A DNA stretch of 13,497 bases from Schlegelella_A sp035493195 (GTDB taxonomy: Bacteria > Pseudomonadota > Gammaproteobacteria > Burkholderiales > Burkholderiaceae_C), in NCBI GenBank assembly GCA_035493195.1, contig DATJIM010000198.1, forward strand, positions 1 through 13,497, read 5' to 3'. A program made the position numbers and the translations under genes. The notes beneath the pieces were generated by a model. That model worked only from the letters and a program-made list of their open reading frames with translations, was not told the DNA's origin and did not search any database. Shown here in pieces: positions 1 through 7,258 of this stretch; position 1 is the stretch's first letter, and each line of letters starts with the position of its first letter.

Positions 1-89
1 TGCGCCAGCTCGTGCCCACCCTGCAGCAGCGCCTGCGCGACGGCGGCAAGCGCGTCGCGACGATCCGCGTCAAGGTGCAGCCGCGTTGA
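1..89 (+). CDS. 3' end of an upstream gene, possibly DUF721/DciA-like
   Basis: Only the last 28 complete codons are inside the window, read in the frame starting at base 3 and ending at TGA 87-89. The tail contains RQLVPTLQQRL and ends in ATIRVKVQPR. A helix followed by a short strand with an IRxKVQ-type ending resembles the C-terminus of DUF721 proteins (DciA, the replicative helicase loader of many bacteria). That is pattern memory on a very short piece, so the identity is tentative. The gene is followed by about 90 bases before dsbA, containing a GC-only palindrome at 114-128 (7-bp arms around one base) with no T-run. Nothing else can be said without the upstream sequence. Confidence 0.4.
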   Translation, partial: RQLVPTLQQRLRDGGKRVATIRVKVQPR

Positions 90-179
90 GCCCGCCGTCG
101 GTCAGCATCCAGTGGCCGCCCGGCGGCCGACCGGAACTCGCCGTGTCGGCCTGAATCCGCCTTCAACCGTTGCCTCTTC

Positions 180-836
180 ATGAACATGAACCGACGTCAG
201 CTCTCCACCGCCCTCCTCGTTGCCGGCGTCGCCGGCTCGCTGCCCTCCGTCCCGGTCGCCGCCCAGGGCAGCGGGCCGGTCGAAGGCAAGGACTACACCA
301 AGGTCGAGACGCCGCAGCCGACCAACGCGCCGCCCGGCAAGGTCGAGGTGCTGGAGTTCTTCTCGTACGCGTGCCCGCACTGCAGCGCGTTCGAGCCGAC
401 GCTCGAGGCGTGGGAGAAGCAGGCGCCGGCCGAGATCGCGTTCCGCCGCGTCCCGGTGCCGTTCCTGATGAACTCCGACAACTTCATGCACACGTACTAC
501 GCGCTCGAGACGATCGGCGCGGTCAAGGATGCGCAGCTGAAGATCTTTCGCGGCATCCACATCGAGCGGCAGCGCCTCGACACCGGCGAGAACATCGCCG
601 CCTACCTCGGCAAGAACGGCATCGACGCGGCCAAGTTCCTGGCGGCCTTCAAGTCGTTCTCGGTCGCCACCTCGGTGACGCGCGCCAAGAAGATGGTCGC
701 CGACTACAAGGTCGACAGCGTGCCGACCCTGGTCGTCGCCGGCCGCTGGATGACCTCGCCGAGCCTGGCGGGGTCGCAGGAGCGGTCGCTGCAGATCGTC
801 GATCAGCTCGCGCAGAAGGCGCACGCGGCGAAGTGA
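180..836 (+). CDS. dsbA: Thiol:disulfide interchange protein DsbA
   Basis: Periplasmic oxidase that passes disulfide bonds to newly exported proteins and is reoxidised by DsbB. The 218-residue length is normal for DsbA. An N-terminal signal (residues 1 to about 28, ending near VAAQ) is followed by the thioredoxin-fold strand and the redox motif C65-P-H-C68, the exact CPHC of DsbA. The cis-proline loop is V181-P182-T183, and the helical insert lies between. The start at 180 gives MNMNRRQLS; an alternative ATG at 186 would only shorten the leader by two residues. No convincing Shine-Dalgarno precedes either ATG. The leader carries RR (5-6) in an NRRQLS context, which is Tat-like, so the export route is uncertain. 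The gene ends 7 nt from the convergent stop of the catalase-like gene, so it is not part of the redox operon. Function call is firm. Confidence 0.95.
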   Translation: MNMNRRQLSTALLVAGVAGSLPSVPVAAQGSGPVEGKDYTKVETPQPTNAPPGKVEVLEFFSYACPHCSAFEPTLEAWEKQAPAEIAFRRVPVPFLMNSDNFMHTYYALETIGAVKDAQLKIFRGIHIERQRLDTGENIAAYLGKNGIDAAKFLAAFKSFSVATSVTRAKKMVADYKVDSVPTLVVAGRWMTSPSLAGSQERSLQIVDQLAQKAHAAK

Positions 837-843
837 CGCGCCG

Positions 844-2103
844 CTACGCGGCGTCGAAGACCTCGTCGCCGGTCGGCTCGTAGTGCGGCACGGCGTTCAT
901 CTCGTGCCGCAGCGTCGAGAGCGCCAGGTACATCCGTCGCCGCGCCCGGCTCTGGTTGCCGAGCGGCCGGTGCTCGGCGATCGAGTGCCAGGGGTTGTAC
1001 GACAGCCGCTTGGCGAATTCGAGCTGCGCCGGTGAGTCGAACGTCTGCCGCGGGATGCGCAGCGTCGCGACCGAGACGCGCGGCGACAGCCGCTCGGGCC
1101 AGAGCACCGAGGCGTCCTCGATCGGCATCAGGTGCGGATCGGTCTGGCGCTGGACGCGGAAGTCGAGCTCGACGTCGCCGGCGTCGAGTGCCTTGACCAT
1201 CGCTGCGCGCAGGTAGTCGTCGGGCGGTCGCAGCGGCAGGTGCGGGATCGAAGTGCGCCTGGTCGTCTTCGGCCACACCGAATACATCATCGCCTGCCCT
1301 TCGCCGAGCAGATACGGCACGCAGCTGAAGTACGGCGCCTCGAACGGGCTCGTCTGCGTCTTCAGCCAGAGCGCCTGCATGATGCCGTCGAGCACGTGCG
1401 GCTGGTGCAGGTTGAGGAAGTAGAAGATCGACGCGTTCTTGCCGCTCTCGACCTGGAGTTGCGCGTTGGCGCGCACGTCGGGGGTGACGAAAGTCGGCGT
1501 CGAGACGCCGAACATGTCCTGGGTGAGTTTTTCCTCGTCCATCAGCTTGGGCCCCGGCACGCCGAGCAGCTTGATGCTGATGCTCATGAAGCCGACGTCG
1601 TCGATGTCAGGAGTGATGTAGGGGCCAGGCCCCGAGAAGCGCACCCAGGCGCGGTACGTCTTCGGCTCGGCGAAGACGCCGTGGCGGAACTCCGCGGGCA
1701 GGCCGTCGTGGACGATGAACTCGGCGCGAACGATCCCCTGCGTCTTGGTGTTGCCGCCGCGCTCGAAGCCGCCCGGCTTCCACAACCCCTTCATCTGCTG
1801 CGTGAAGCTCGCGATGATCGAGTCGACGAACTGCTCTTCGCCGGGGAACGGACGCTCCTCGGCGAGCGCGAGCTTCTGGTCGACGCGCCGCGCGTTGATG
1901 AGGGAAGTGACGAAGCGGGCGACCGGATCGCGAAAGACGGCGTCGAGCGCCGGCCGGACGAACGGATCGAACCGACGCTCGAGCTGCAGGACCGCGAGCA
2001 TCGCGTCGGCAAGCGCGTCGAGCAGCTTCGATCCGGTGTTGGCCGGCGGCACCGGCCGGCTGACGTTCGAATTCTTGTTCGCGTCGATCATGACCGAGCT
2101 CAT
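844..2103 (-). CDS. Catalase-fold haem protein (catalase family, y4iL-like)
   Basis: A 419-residue protein with a compact catalase-like haem domain and no signal peptide, so probably cytoplasmic. Catalase landmarks are present: V131-H132-D133-G134 fits the distal-histidine strand, Y150-RAWVRFS is the following conserved arginine-rich strand, and R388-x-x-x-Y392 followed by R399-H400 fits the proximal Tyr haem-ligand helix, preceded by YNPWH (369-373) and HRPLG (378-382). It is shorter than classical catalases and has an unrelated N-terminal region of about 110 residues. Members of this branch are mostly uncharacterised; relatives of the superfamily include peroxidases and the catalase-related allene oxide synthases, so true catalase activity should not be assumed. 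Its ATG overlaps the DyP stop (ATGA at 2100-2103), and a GGAG lies about 6 nt upstream, so it is the last gene of a coupled operon. The stop faces dsbA. Confidence 0.85.
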   Translation of the reverse strand: MSSVMIDANKNSNVSRPVPPANTGSKLLDALADAMLAVLQLERRFDPFVRPALDAVFRDPVARFVTSLINARRVDQKLALAEERPFPGEEQFVDSIIASFTQQMKGLWKPGGFERGGNTKTQGIVRAEFIVHDGLPAEFRHGVFAEPKTYRAWVRFSGPGPYITPDIDDVGFMSISIKLLGVPGPKLMDEEKLTQDMFGVSTPTFVTPDVRANAQLQVESGKNASIFYFLNLHQPHVLDGIMQALWLKTQTSPFEAPYFSCVPYLLGEGQAMMYSVWPKTTRRTSIPHLPLRPPDDYLRAAMVKALDAGDVELDFRVQRQTDPHLMPIEDASVLWPERLSPRVSVATLRIPRQTFDSPAQLEFAKRLSYNPWHSIAEHRPLGNQSRARRRMYLALSTLRHEMNAVPHYEPTGDEVFDAA

Positions 2104-3605
2104 GGCAGGCTCCCGCGTTGTGCTCCGGCGAGCCAGCGCAAAGCGCGCACGCCAGGCAGGAAGAAGTACGCGCCGCCGACGACGGTGACGAACTGCGGCA
2201 ATTCAGCGATGCGCTCGTCCGGGCCGTCGGCGCGCGGCAGCGAGAAACCGTCGGTCGCCGCGCCGTCGACGCCGGCCGCGCGCGTCCCGAGCAGCGGATC
2301 GCTCTCGTTGGCGACGCCGTCGAAATGGACGCCCATCGCCCATGCGTTCTGCACGAACTCGAACTGCCGCGCGATGTTGGCGCCGAGGCAGATGAAGTGC
2401 AGGCCCGGATCGTTTCCGTTCGAGGCGCTGCCGAGCGCCTGTTCGATCGTGACCCCGGGACCGTACTCGCGGCCGCGGCGCAGCAGGCGGTGGAACCGCG
2501 TCGAGGCGACGAGGTCGTGCGCGAGCGCGTCGGCGTCGAAGCCGAGCGTTCGCTTCGCCCACGAGACGAAGCCGCTCGGTCCCGCTGGCAGGTCGGCGTT
2601 GCGCGGGTTGCTGCGCCGGATGTGGGCGCCAAGCGGGCAGCGGAGGCCGTCGCGGTCGGAGCGGTACGTGAACGCGTTGAGATCCTTGGCATCGCCGCCG
2701 CCCTCGATCTGCTCGATCGCCGGAACGATGAGCGGAGTGCCGTCGCGCTTGCGGCCGACCATCGCGCTGGCGAGCTGCTCGCGGCGCGCGGCGTCGCCAC
2801 CGGCTCGGCCGTCGATGAACCGCCAGAAGCCGCGCACGTCCTGGCGCAACTGGCGAAGCACGAGATAGCTGCCGTTCCGGCCGAGGTCGGCGCGGTCGGG
2901 CGCGTCCTCGGCGTTCGGGAGCAGCGCCCCGGCGGCGCCGCGATCGAGCAACGGCCGGTCGGTGTAGCCGCCGTATTCGTTCGGATAGCCGAGCAGGACT
3001 TCGCCGAGGCAGCACAGGTTCGAGTACTCGGTGCGCTCGGCGTCGCGCGCGACGCGCTTGCGCTCCCAGTCGAGCAGCGGTTGCGAGATGCCGTCGGTGA
3101 AGCCGAACGGCTCGATGCCGTCGAGATCGCTCGTCGCGAGGCACGCCATCCGCTCGAATCCGCCCTGGCACTGCGACTCGATCGCCTGCTGTAGGACCGC
3201 CAGCCGTCCGGGGATCGCGTAGAGAAACACGGCGACGTGCGGAACGCGATTCCCGGCGCCCCATTGCCAGCGCGACGGATCGTTGGCGCCGACGTCGCCG
3301 AGCCGACGGGCACGGTTGGCGTCGTCGCCCATGCCGACGACGAATTCGTCGGCGAACGCATCGACGACGGCATCGTCGACGCCGAGCGCCCGCATGCCGG
3401 CGGCGCTGAGCGCGACCTGGATCGCGAACTCGGGCAGCGGGTCGGTCGTCACCGCCGTGCTGACGGGAACGGTCGAAAGCCAGCGCCGCGCGGCGTCGCG
3501 ATCGGTGACGCGCAGCAGCAGGAACGACGCCTCGGTGTGGTGCTTGTAGCCGAAGCGGACGAGCCCCTGGATGTCGTCGAAGTCGACGGCCAGCGCGCTG
3601 CTCAC
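2100..3605 (-). CDS. DyP-type haem peroxidase
   Basis: A dye-decolourising-type peroxidase using H2O2 to oxidise an unidentified electron donor. Translation from GTG gives 501 residues. Motifs in order: D10-D-I-Q-G near the N-terminus, typical of DyP; the GxxDG motif G168-F-T-D-G172, where D171 is the expected distal acid; LGAHIRRSNPR (325-335), where H328 is the expected proximal haem ligand; HRLLRRGREYGPG (372-384), probably supplying the distal Arg; and a late helix NIARQFEFVQ (410-419). No signal peptide or Tat motif is visible, so it is probably cytoplasmic unless exported by another route. The GTG start at 3605 is chosen because it makes a GTGA overlap with the stop of the preceding gene and has a GAGG about 5 nt upstream; further in-frame upstream sequence lies inside that gene. 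Its own stop overlaps the next ATG. The family is firm, the substrate unknown. Confidence 0.92.
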   Translation of the reverse strand: MSSALAVDFDDIQGLVRFGYKHHTEASFLLLRVTDRDAARRWLSTVPVSTAVTTDPLPEFAIQVALSAAGMRALGVDDAVVDAFADEFVVGMGDDANRARRLGDVGANDPSRWQWGAGNRVPHVAVFLYAIPGRLAVLQQAIESQCQGGFERMACLATSDLDGIEPFGFTDGISQPLLDWERKRVARDAERTEYSNLCCLGEVLLGYPNEYGGYTDRPLLDRGAAGALLPNAEDAPDRADLGRNGSYLVLRQLRQDVRGFWRFIDGRAGGDAARREQLASAMVGRKRDGTPLIVPAIEQIEGGGDAKDLNAFTYRSDRDGLRCPLGAHIRRSNPRNADLPAGPSGFVSWAKRTLGFDADALAHDLVASTRFHRLLRRGREYGPGVTIEQALGSASNGNDPGLHFICLGANIARQFEFVQNAWAMGVHFDGVANESDPLLGTRAAGVDGAATDGFSLPRADGPDERIAELPQFVTVVGGAYFFLPGVRALRWLAGAQRGSLP

Positions 3606-4900
3606 AGCAACCTCAGCCAGGCAAGCGCGTCGGCATCGCTCATCGTGGAGCGCTCGAGGCCTTCGCGGATTCGGTGGTTCCGCTTCATCTCGACCAGCGC
3701 GAGCCCGGGGTAGGCCTTGTACCAGACCTGCGTCGGCACCTGATGGCGGCGCTGGAAGTACTTGAACGACTGCTCGATGCGCGAGCCGCCGAAGACGAGC
3801 CAGCGCGTGCGCGGCCAGCCGACGCCGTTGCTGAACAGCACGTTCAAGCCCCAGCCGACCTTGTTGATGAAATCGTCCATGTAGCCCTGGTGACTGCCGT
3901 CGTAGTTGCTGACGAAGACGACCCGCGTCTTGTCGTCGAAGAAGAACCAGTGCGCGAAGTGGATCGTCTGCACGCGGGCGAGAAAGCCGCGCGTGTAGAC
4001 GTGGCGGCACGCGTATTCGGTGAACGCGAGGAGCGCGGTCAACAGCCAGCGCCGGAAAAGGCCCGGCTTGACGGCACCGAGCGCGGTGTACTGGTTCGTC
4101 GTGTCGCGGTCCTCGAGCTCGTACAGCGCGGCGAGGTCGGCCTGACGCGGCCGCGGGCAGATCTCGGGATCGCTCGTCTCGAGCGCGCGCAGTTGCCAGA
4201 CAAGGAAAGGCGCGAGCACGATCACGAACGGCAGCGCGGCGAGGCTGAGCAGCGGCACCGCGATCAGGTGCGCGAGCTTGCGAAGCTGCCAGCCGAGCGG
4301 AGTCGGCTCGGGCGGCGTCAGCGCGAGCCGGCCGGCAAGGACTTCGCCGGCGACGTGCTCGACGAGCTCACTGCGGACGCGCTGCGCATCGGCGGGTGTC
4401 GCGAGCGCCTCGCGCGGCACGCGCGCCGAGAGCGCGCGCTGCAGCGCGCTTTCCTCGCGGACTTGGCGGACGCTTCGCCCGACCCAGTTGACGAAGCTCG
4501 CCGCCGCGCGCCGGTCGCGCGCGCGCATCCATGCGAGCACGTCGGCGCCTTCGGCGAAGCCTTCGCAGTGGCTGAAGATCCGCGCCAGCCCCGGCCCGGC
4601 GCGCTGCGCGAGATCGGCAAGCGCGTCGTCGGCAGCGCCGTCGCAGTCGCCGATGAAGACGAGCACCGTCGGAAGCCGCGCGGGCTCGACGCCGTAGAGC
4701 TTCATGTCGACCTGCAGGGCGTCGTCGAGCACGACCAAGCGGGCGAAATGCAGGCCCTCGAACGCGCCGAACGGAACGACCGCGTTGCGCGGATCGGCAA
4801 TGCCGGGCGCCGAGTTCATCGACGCCAGCAGTGCACGCAGCGCGGTCTCCTTGCCGCCGACGACCGGCGCGACCACCATGAAGTGGTCCTGCGGCGTCAT
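3602..4900 (-). CDS. Uncharacterised membrane-associated protein with internal domain duplication
   Basis: A 432-residue protein I cannot assign to a named family. The N-terminal domain (about 5-115) has an alternating strand/helix pattern with LHFARLVVLDD (50-60), FIGDCDG (82-88) and GLARIFSHCEGF (104-115). A hydrophobic stretch at about 209-237 (Ile/Leu/Val/Ala/Pro-rich) looks like one long membrane segment or a tight hairpin. The C-terminal domain repeats the N-terminal motifs: IHFAHWFFFDD (313-323), FVSNYDG (329-335), GLNVLFSNGVGW (351-362). The repeat suggests two ferredoxin-like alpha+beta modules on either side of a membrane anchor. The ATG lies 2 nt after the preceding stop, and the TGA overlaps the DyP GTG, so it is tightly coupled to both. 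By position it could be a partner or membrane tether for the DyP peroxidase; this is inference from context only. Confidence 0.85.
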   Translation of the reverse strand: MTPQDHFMVVAPVVGGKETALRALLASMNSAPGIADPRNAVVPFGAFEGLHFARLVVLDDALQVDMKLYGVEPARLPTVLVFIGDCDGAADDALADLAQRAGPGLARIFSHCEGFAEGADVLAWMRARDRRAAASFVNWVGRSVRQVREESALQRALSARVPREALATPADAQRVRSELVEHVAGEVLAGRLALTPPEPTPLGWQLRKLAHLIAVPLLSLAALPFVIVLAPFLVWQLRALETSDPEICPRPRQADLAALYELEDRDTTNQYTALGAVKPGLFRRWLLTALLAFTEYACRHVYTRGFLARVQTIHFAHWFFFDDKTRVVFVSNYDGSHQGYMDDFINKVGWGLNVLFSNGVGWPRTRWLVFGGSRIEQSFKYFQRRHQVPTQVWYKAYPGLALVEMKRNHRIREGLERSTMSDADALAWLRLL

Positions 4901-4902
4901 GC

Positions 4903-5334
4903 TCAGAACTGCAGGCAGAAGTCGATCAGGCGGTCCTTGGCCCAATACACCTTGCCGAGATAGAAGCCCGGGCCGATCAGCCGGATCTCGTCGCGGATGT
5001 AGTGGGCGACGAGCGACGTCTCCGAGTAGTCGAGGACGATGCACTCCTTGTTGTCGAGCCAGCTCGGCGCCTTGTAGACCTTGGCGACGATCGCCTCGAT
5101 GCCGAAGGCGAGGATCCTGTTCTTCAGATAGCCGCGCTCGGCATCGAAGACCTTGCCTTGCCAGCCGAAATGGTTGATGACCTGGGCGATCGCCGGCGTG
5201 AACTTGGTCCCGGGCGCGATGATCGCGGTGCCCGTGGCGCTGCCGTTCGGGATCGGCCCGGCGGGATTGGCTCGAAAGAGGTCGTCGAGCTCGGCTTGCG
5301 ACATCGACATCAGCTGGGTGGCGTCGTAGGCCAT
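4903..5334 (-). CDS. Uncharacterised 143-residue protein
   Basis: A small soluble-looking protein with no signal peptide or membrane segment. I do not recognise a named family. Visible landmarks are an acidic N-terminal helix (LDDLFRANP, 16-24), a Gly/Pro-rich loop IPNGSATGTA (28-37), FGWQGKVFD (56-64), SWLDNKE (91-97), LDYSETSLVAHYIRDE (101-116) and a C-terminal PGFYLGKVYW (122-131). Alternating hydrophobic residues after residue 75 suggest a beta-rich, possibly barrel-like, small-molecule-binding fold; that is a guess. The start is well supported by an AAGGAG placed 6 nt upstream. It sits 27 nt after the GMC oxidoreductase stop and 2 nt before the next gene, so it is part of the redox operon. 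The conserved-looking motifs argue that it is real and not a shadow frame. Confidence 0.85.
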   Translation of the reverse strand: MAYDATQLMSMSQAELDDLFRANPAGPIPNGSATGTAIIAPGTKFTPAIAQVINHFGWQGKVFDAERGYLKNRILAFGIEAIVAKVYKAPSWLDNKECIVLDYSETSLVAHYIRDEIRLIGPGFYLGKVYWAKDRLIDFCLQF

Positions 5335-5340
5335 GGAGGG

Positions 5341-5346
5341 CTCCTT
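5341..5346 (-). promoter_or_regulatory. Strong Shine-Dalgarno (AAGGAG) for the 143-residue protein
   Basis: On the minus strand AAGGAG lies 6 nt before the ATG at 5334. It is the best ribosome-binding site in the cluster and fixes the start of the small protein. Confidence 0.7.
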
Positions 5347-5361
5347 GCGGTCTGGCCGCGG

Positions 5362-7245
5362 TCAAGAAAGCGTCGTCTGCGCGCGCTCTTGCGCCGGCGC
5401 GCGCGCGTCGTCGAGGATCGCGTCGGCGGCCTTCTCGGCCGCCATGTACACGGCGCTCGCGATGAAGAAGCCCGGGATGCGCGGGAACACCGACGCGTCG
5501 ACGACGCGCAGGCGCTGCGTCCCCCGGACGCGAAAGGCGCTGTCGAGGACGGCCGCGGTGTCGCCGTCGGCGCCGATTGCGCACGTGCCCGATGCGTGGT
5601 GGCCCCAGGCGGTGTTGCGCACGTACTCGGCGATCTGTGCGTCGCTCGTGACCGTCGGACCGGGAGCGAGCTCTTCGGCGATCAAGCCGCTCGCGAGCAG
5701 CGGCGCGGTCAGGCTGCGAACGAAGCGGACCCCGGCGACGACCGCTGCGAGATCGTCGGCGGCAGCATCGCTGCCTTCCTCGAAGTAGCTGAAGTTGACG
5801 TCGGGCACGTCGCGCGGATCGGCAGAGCGCAGCCGCACGGTGCCGGCACGGTTCTCGGTATGCGCCTTCAGGATCGCCCACGTCAGCATGTCGCCGGGCC
5901 CGCCGATCAGCTCCGAGAAGCGCGGACGGTAGCCCTCGAAGCGCGCGAGCAGCGCCATGCAGAAGAGGTCGGGCTCGGGCTTGGTCGGCGCCGACTTGCC
6001 GATCAGCGCGAGCGCCGCGCCGTTCGATCCGTACATGCCGGCGCGCGACTCGCTCCAGCGCTGCCAGAGCGGGTCGCCGCTCTTGAACGTCGCGCCCTCG
6101 AGGACTCGCCACGGGCGCCGCATGCGGTGCGTCAGCGCGACCTCGTAGCGGTCCTGCAGGTTCGCGCCGACTCCCGGCAGGTCGACGCGCACCGCGATGC
6201 CGTGCGCGCGCAGCTGCGCCGCGGGTCCGACCCCCGAGAGCATCAGCAGCTGCGGGGTGTTGAACGCGCCGCCACAGACGATGACCTCGCGCCGCGCCCG
6301 CACTTCGCGTGCCGCTCCGGCATCCCCGCTCGCTTCGGCGTGCGCGCGATAGAGGCGCTTGCCCTTGCGATACGCGACGCCCCGCGCGACGCCACCGTCG
6401 TCGAGGACGACGCGCGTCGCGAGCGCGTCGAGCTCGACGTGGAGCCGGCCGCGGTGCGCGTGGGCGACGTCGAGGACGCGTTCACGGCTGCCTGCGCGCC
6501 GGTGGCCGCGGGTCGTGAGCGGCGTGTAGCAGAGGCCCTCGAAGCTGCCGAGCCGCCACGGTCTCAGGTTGGGATCGGCGCCGCGCCGCAGCCACCGGAT
6601 CGTGCTCGCGAGCGGCGTCTTCAGGCCGCGGACGAAGGTGCGCGTCGTTGCGCGCATGAACTGCACCAGCTCGTCGTCGCCGAGCGCGTCGAGCGGGATC
6701 GACTTCTCGGTGCGCAGCCACCCGCCCCAGCCATGGCCGGTCGGATCGATGCCGAGCTTGGCGAGCGCGCGCCAGAGCGGCGCGTGGTGGCAGTCCTCGA
6801 CCTGCCGTGCGTAGCGTCGCATCCGCGGCGCGCGCCACGACACGTCGCCGGTCAGCTCGGCGATCCGGTTCCAGTCGGAGTCGTGCGGTGGCATGTAGAT
6901 CATCGCGTTGTGCGCGGTGCAGCCGCCGAGCGTCGCCGCGCGCGGATAGAGCACGCCCTCGCCCGCGCTGTACTTCGGGTCGCGTGACTGGCGCTCCTCG
7001 CTCGCGTAGTGGCGCACCTGGAAGTTCCAGCTCATCGCCGGGTTCTCGCACGCGTAGGGGTGGAACGCCGGCACGTCGTAGTCGTCGGGCATGCGCTCGG
7101 CTTCGGATGCGCGCGGATCACCGCCGGCCTCGATCAGGAAAACGCTCGCGCCCGCCTCGACGAGGCGCGCCGCGAGCGTTCCGCCGCCTGCGCCCGAGCC
7201 GACGATCACGTAGTCCCACGCGGGTTCCTCGGCGCCGTCTGCCAT
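5362..7245 (-). CDS. GMC-family FAD-dependent oxidoreductase
   Basis: A 627-residue flavoenzyme of the glucose-methanol-choline superfamily, which typically oxidises alcohols and passes electrons to O2 or a carrier. The FAD-binding GxGxxG is G16-S-G-A-G-G21, followed by E39-AGGD. GMC signature 1 is around GGCTAHNAMIY (107-117), signature 2 around GGAFNTPQLLMLSG (325-338). The catalytic His region is WGHHASGTC (547-555), and the C-terminal block runs VVDASVFPRIPGFF (581-594) to AAEKAAD (602-608). In the last block the usual Asn (or His) of the NPxxT-type segment is replaced by PGFFI, so the second catalytic residue of classical members is not evident. No signal peptide. The ATG at 7245 is chosen because the FAD motif begins soon after it; no good ribosome-binding site is seen. 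An inverted-repeat element separates it from the di-heme gene upstream. Substrate unknown. Confidence 0.93.
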   Translation of the reverse strand: MADGAEEPAWDYVIVGSGAGGGTLAARLVEAGASVFLIEAGGDPRASEAERMPDDYDVPAFHPYACENPAMSWNFQVRHYASEERQSRDPKYSAGEGVLYPRAATLGGCTAHNAMIYMPPHDSDWNRIAELTGDVSWRAPRMRRYARQVEDCHHAPLWRALAKLGIDPTGHGWGGWLRTEKSIPLDALGDDELVQFMRATTRTFVRGLKTPLASTIRWLRRGADPNLRPWRLGSFEGLCYTPLTTRGHRRAGSRERVLDVAHAHRGRLHVELDALATRVVLDDGGVARGVAYRKGKRLYRAHAEASGDAGAAREVRARREVIVCGGAFNTPQLLMLSGVGPAAQLRAHGIAVRVDLPGVGANLQDRYEVALTHRMRRPWRVLEGATFKSGDPLWQRWSESRAGMYGSNGAALALIGKSAPTKPEPDLFCMALLARFEGYRPRFSELIGGPGDMLTWAILKAHTENRAGTVRLRSADPRDVPDVNFSYFEEGSDAAADDLAAVVAGVRFVRSLTAPLLASGLIAEELAPGPTVTSDAQIAEYVRNTAWGHHASGTCAIGADGDTAAVLDSAFRVRGTQRLRVVDASVFPRIPGFFIASAVYMAAEKAADAILDDARAPAQERAQTTLS

Positions 7246-7258
7246 GGGCGCGTTCGCT

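Noticed and set aside
114..128. Perfect GC palindrome upstream of dsbA as a terminator or operator
   Set aside because: Arms of 7 bp around one base, no T-run, composed only of G and C; not distinguishable from chance in this composition.
837..854. Small GC stem (CGCCGC/GCGGCG around TAC) between the convergent dsbA and catalase-like stops, considered as a bidirectional terminator
   Set aside because: Only about 6 bp and no U-tract on either strand; in DNA this GC-rich such stems arise often by chance.
1132..2868. Long open frames on the plus strand opposite the catalase-like and DyP genes, and similar ones opposite the di-heme and GMC genes (for example 7567-10059)
   Set aside because: Their translations are Arg/Ala-rich low-information sequences without motifs, whereas the minus-strand frames encode clear enzyme families. 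They are antisense shadows caused by high GC.
7118..7258. Possible upstream extension of the GMC gene to a Met near 7350
   Set aside because: The extra residues would be encoded by the inverted-repeat element and are Arg/Gly-rich; the FAD-binding motif begins right after the ATG at 7245, as in normal family members.
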